This document shows positions 62,632-64,000 of a DNA stretch of 64,000 nt, in pieces. The position numbers and the translations under genes were made by a program. The notes beneath the pieces were generated by a model. That model did not search any database. It was given only the letters and a program-made list of their open reading frames with translations, and was not told the origin of the DNA. The stretch is from positions 186,001-250,000 of the forward strand of contig NZ_JBLOOT010000004.1 of NCBI RefSeq assembly GCF_049800675.1. The letters are read 5' to 3'. The stretch is from Cauispirillum nitrogeniifigens (GTDB taxonomy: Bacteria > Pseudomonadota > Alphaproteobacteria > Rhodospirillales > Rhodospirillaceae). Position 1 is the stretch's first letter. Each line of letters starts with the position of its first letter.

Positions 62632-62961
62632 TCAGGCCACGTACCACAGGGTCATGCCGTCCCAGTTGGCATTGCCGTAGCCGTTGGGCGGCGTGCCATA
62701 GGTCAGGGTCAGGCCGGAGGCAGCGGCGGCGGCGCGGGCCTTGTCCTCGGCGCCGGGCACGAAGGCGCCCCACAGGATGTCGCCCTGGTTGATGGTGACG
62801 ATGGCGTCCCAGGCCTTCAGCACTTCGGCGGGGTCGTGTTCGCCGTTGGTGCGGAAGTAGTCCTCGATCTCGCCGCGCAGGTCATCCAGCGCGTTGATGG
62901 TGCTTTCGATCTCCCCTTTCCAGGTGGCGATCTTCTCGGCGTCGCAGGCGTCGAACAGCAT
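62632..62961 (-). CDS. Hypothetical protein
   Basis: A 109-residue acidic protein that I do not recognise. It has an N-terminal helical part (IESTINALDDLRGEIEDYF) and a C-terminal half rich in Gly/Asn/Trp (NGYGNANWDGMTLWYVA). There is no signal peptide. It has a ribosome site (GGGGGAT), its own strong terminator and a 270-bp AT-richer leader, so it is very likely expressed. Confidence 0.7.
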   Translation of the reverse strand: MLFDACDAEKIATWKGEIESTINALDDLRGEIEDYFRTNGEHDPAEVLKAWDAIVTINQGDILWGAFVPGAEDKARAAAAASGLTLTYGTPPNGYGNANWDGMTLWYVA

Positions 62962-63133
62962 GGTTGGGTGATCCCCCTTCTTCTCGGACAGGTTCCCTCT
63001 ACGGCGGCCTTGCCCGGCCGCCTTGATGCGTAAAGTGACACGGGTTTTAAGTGTTGTCGAGAAGAAATGTATCACGAAAGGGGGTGTGCAGTCTGGTTTC
63101 GTTCCAATAACAGCCGATGCGGGTGTAACAATA

Positions 63134-63163
63134 TGATACGGTGACATAGCGGCAACCGTATCA
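63134..63163. promoter_or_regulatory. Inverted repeat TGATACGGT...ACCGTATCA
   Basis: Perfect 9-base arms (63134-63142 and 63155-63163) are separated by 12 bases in the divergent gap between the hypothetical gene and the threonine dehydratase. A further GTATCACG is at 63069-63076. The layout is like an operator for a dimeric regulator; no regulator gene is nearby. The rest of the 270-bp gap 62962-63231 shows no other clear feature. Confidence 0.45.
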
Positions 63164-63231
63164 CGTATCCGGGCTTGGACCATGGCGCCGGGGGCGTCAT
63201 CATGGTTGCAGCCGTCGCAGCGGAGGATGCC

Positions 63232-64000
63232 ATGCCGACCCTTCCCATCGCGCTTTCCGACGTCGAGGCCGCCGCCGGCCGCATCGCCGGGGCCGTCGCC
63301 CGCACCTGGACGACCGAGAGCCTGACCCTGGGGCGGCTGCTTGGGTGCCGGGTGTTCCTGAAGTTCGAGAACCAGCAGTTCACCGCCTCCTTCAAGGAAC
63401 GTGGGGCGCTCAACCGCCTGCTGGCCCTGACCGCCGAGGAACGGGCGCGGGGCATCATCGCCATGTCGGCGGGCAACCACGCCCAGGGGGTGGCCTACCA
63501 TGCGCAGCGGCTGGGGGTTCCGGCCACCATCGTCATGCCGCGCGCCACCCCCTTCGTGAAGGTCGAGCACACCGAGGACTTCGGCGCCGCCGTGGTGCTG
63601 CGCGGCGAGACGCTGTCGGAGGCGTATGAGCACGCCCGCGCCCTGGGGGAGGAGCGCGGGCTGGTGTTCGTCCATCCCTACGACGATCCGCTGATCATGG
63701 CCGGGCAGGGCACCGTCGGCCTGGAACTGCTGGAGGACGCGCCCTGTCCGCTGGACGTGGTGGTGGTGCCCATCGGCGGCGGCGGCCTGATCTCGGGCAT
63801 TGCCACGGCGGTCAAGGGGCGGGCGCCGGGCACCCAGGTGATCGGCGTGCAGACCGCCCTGTACCCTGCCATGCGGGACGTGTTCCTGGGGGTGGAAGGC
63901 GCCGCCGGCACGGCGCCGCCGTGGGTCGGGGCGACCATCGCCGAGGGTATCGCCGTCAAGCAGCCGGGCCAGTTGACCCGGCAGGTGGTGCGCGCCCTGG
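63232..64000 (+). CDS. Threonine ammonia-lyase (partial)
   Basis: The first 256 codons of a PLP-dependent threonine dehydratase; the gene runs past the right edge. The PLP lysine is Lys55 in ASFKERGALN, followed by SAGNHAQGVAYHA and the glycine loop VPIGGGGLISGIA. GGAGG precedes the ATG. With the C-terminus missing, the biosynthetic (ilvA, with regulatory ACT domains) and catabolic (tdcB) forms cannot be separated, so no symbol is given. Confidence 0.9.
   Translation, partial: MPTLPIALSDVEAAAGRIAGAVARTWTTESLTLGRLLGCRVFLKFENQQFTASFKERGALNRLLALTAEERARGIIAMSAGNHAQGVAYHAQRLGVPATIVMPRATPFVKVEHTEDFGAAVVLRGETLSEAYEHARALGEERGLVFVHPYDDPLIMAGQGTVGLELLEDAPCPLDVVVVPIGGGGLISGIATAVKGRAPGTQVIGVQTALYPAMRDVFLGVEGAAGTAPPWVGATIAEGIAVKQPGQLTRQVVRAL

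Overview
The window is GC-rich chromosomal DNA (about 70% G+C by eye) from an alphaproteobacterium, most likely a member of the Rhodospirillales. The evidence is gene order: rpsF-rpsR-DUF2232-rplI-dnaB-alr-(mlaEF)-radA-cvpA-purF on one strand, divergent from fabD-fabG-acpP-fabF-mltG on the other; a bamD-recN-ligA block; and a complete dcw cell-wall and division cluster ending in ftsZ and lpxC. A phasin, a DUF1127 protein and a Fe-S-type PurF fit this. The species cannot be named from sequence alone.

Layout. 1-13.7 kb (mostly minus): purine synthesis (purF), membrane protein cvpA, recombination (radA), an MlaFE-type lipid transporter, alanine racemase, replicative helicase, a TPR protein with six near-identical 47-residue repeats, and the ribosomal group L9/S18/S6. 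13.7-18.7 kb (plus): fatty-acid elongation genes and the lytic transglycosylase mltG. 18.7-20.3 kb (minus): gmk and yicC. 20.4-27.3 kb (plus): a MntA/HepT nucleotidyltransferase-HEPN toxin module, an SDR enzyme, bamD, recN and ligA, then a Phd/YefM antitoxin next to what looks like an internally deleted PemK-like toxin. 27.4-39 kb: mixed genes, including an aminopeptidase P, prmA, a UvrD-type helicase, a divergent PEP carboxylase homologue with altered active-site residues, and a phasin with its own promoter.

39.3-59.4 kb (minus): mraZ-rsmH-ftsL-ftsI-murE-murF-mraY-murD-ftsW-murG-murC-murB-ddl-ftsQ-ftsA-ftsZ-lpxC, largely with overlapping stop and start codons. It runs from soluble precursor (MurC-F), through lipid I/II (MraY, MurG), to the septal synthase (FtsW/FtsI) and division scaffold (FtsQLAZ). 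Upstream of mraZ, four TGGG-type repeats at exact 10-bp spacing lie within a candidate promoter, which suggests MraZ autoregulation. 59.4-64 kb: a regulatory intergenic region with paired DnaA-like boxes, a DUF1697 protein, the RNase P RNA gene rnpB, a type III polyketide synthase with an ICMT-type methyltransferase, an unknown gene, and the start of a threonine dehydratase cut by the window edge.

The intergenic regions carry several small dispersed repeat families: a 46-bp element (2 copies), GAAA-loop hairpins (3 copies, with compensatory stem changes), and inverted-repeat elements built on a CCACCAAGACACC-like arm (3 loci). There is also a perfect 32-bp palindrome. I found no CRISPR array, transposase, rRNA or tRNA gene. 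The strongest candidates for something less ordinary are the altered PEP carboxylase homologue, the toxin-antitoxin remnant, the operators at mraZ and the phasin gene, and the repeat families.
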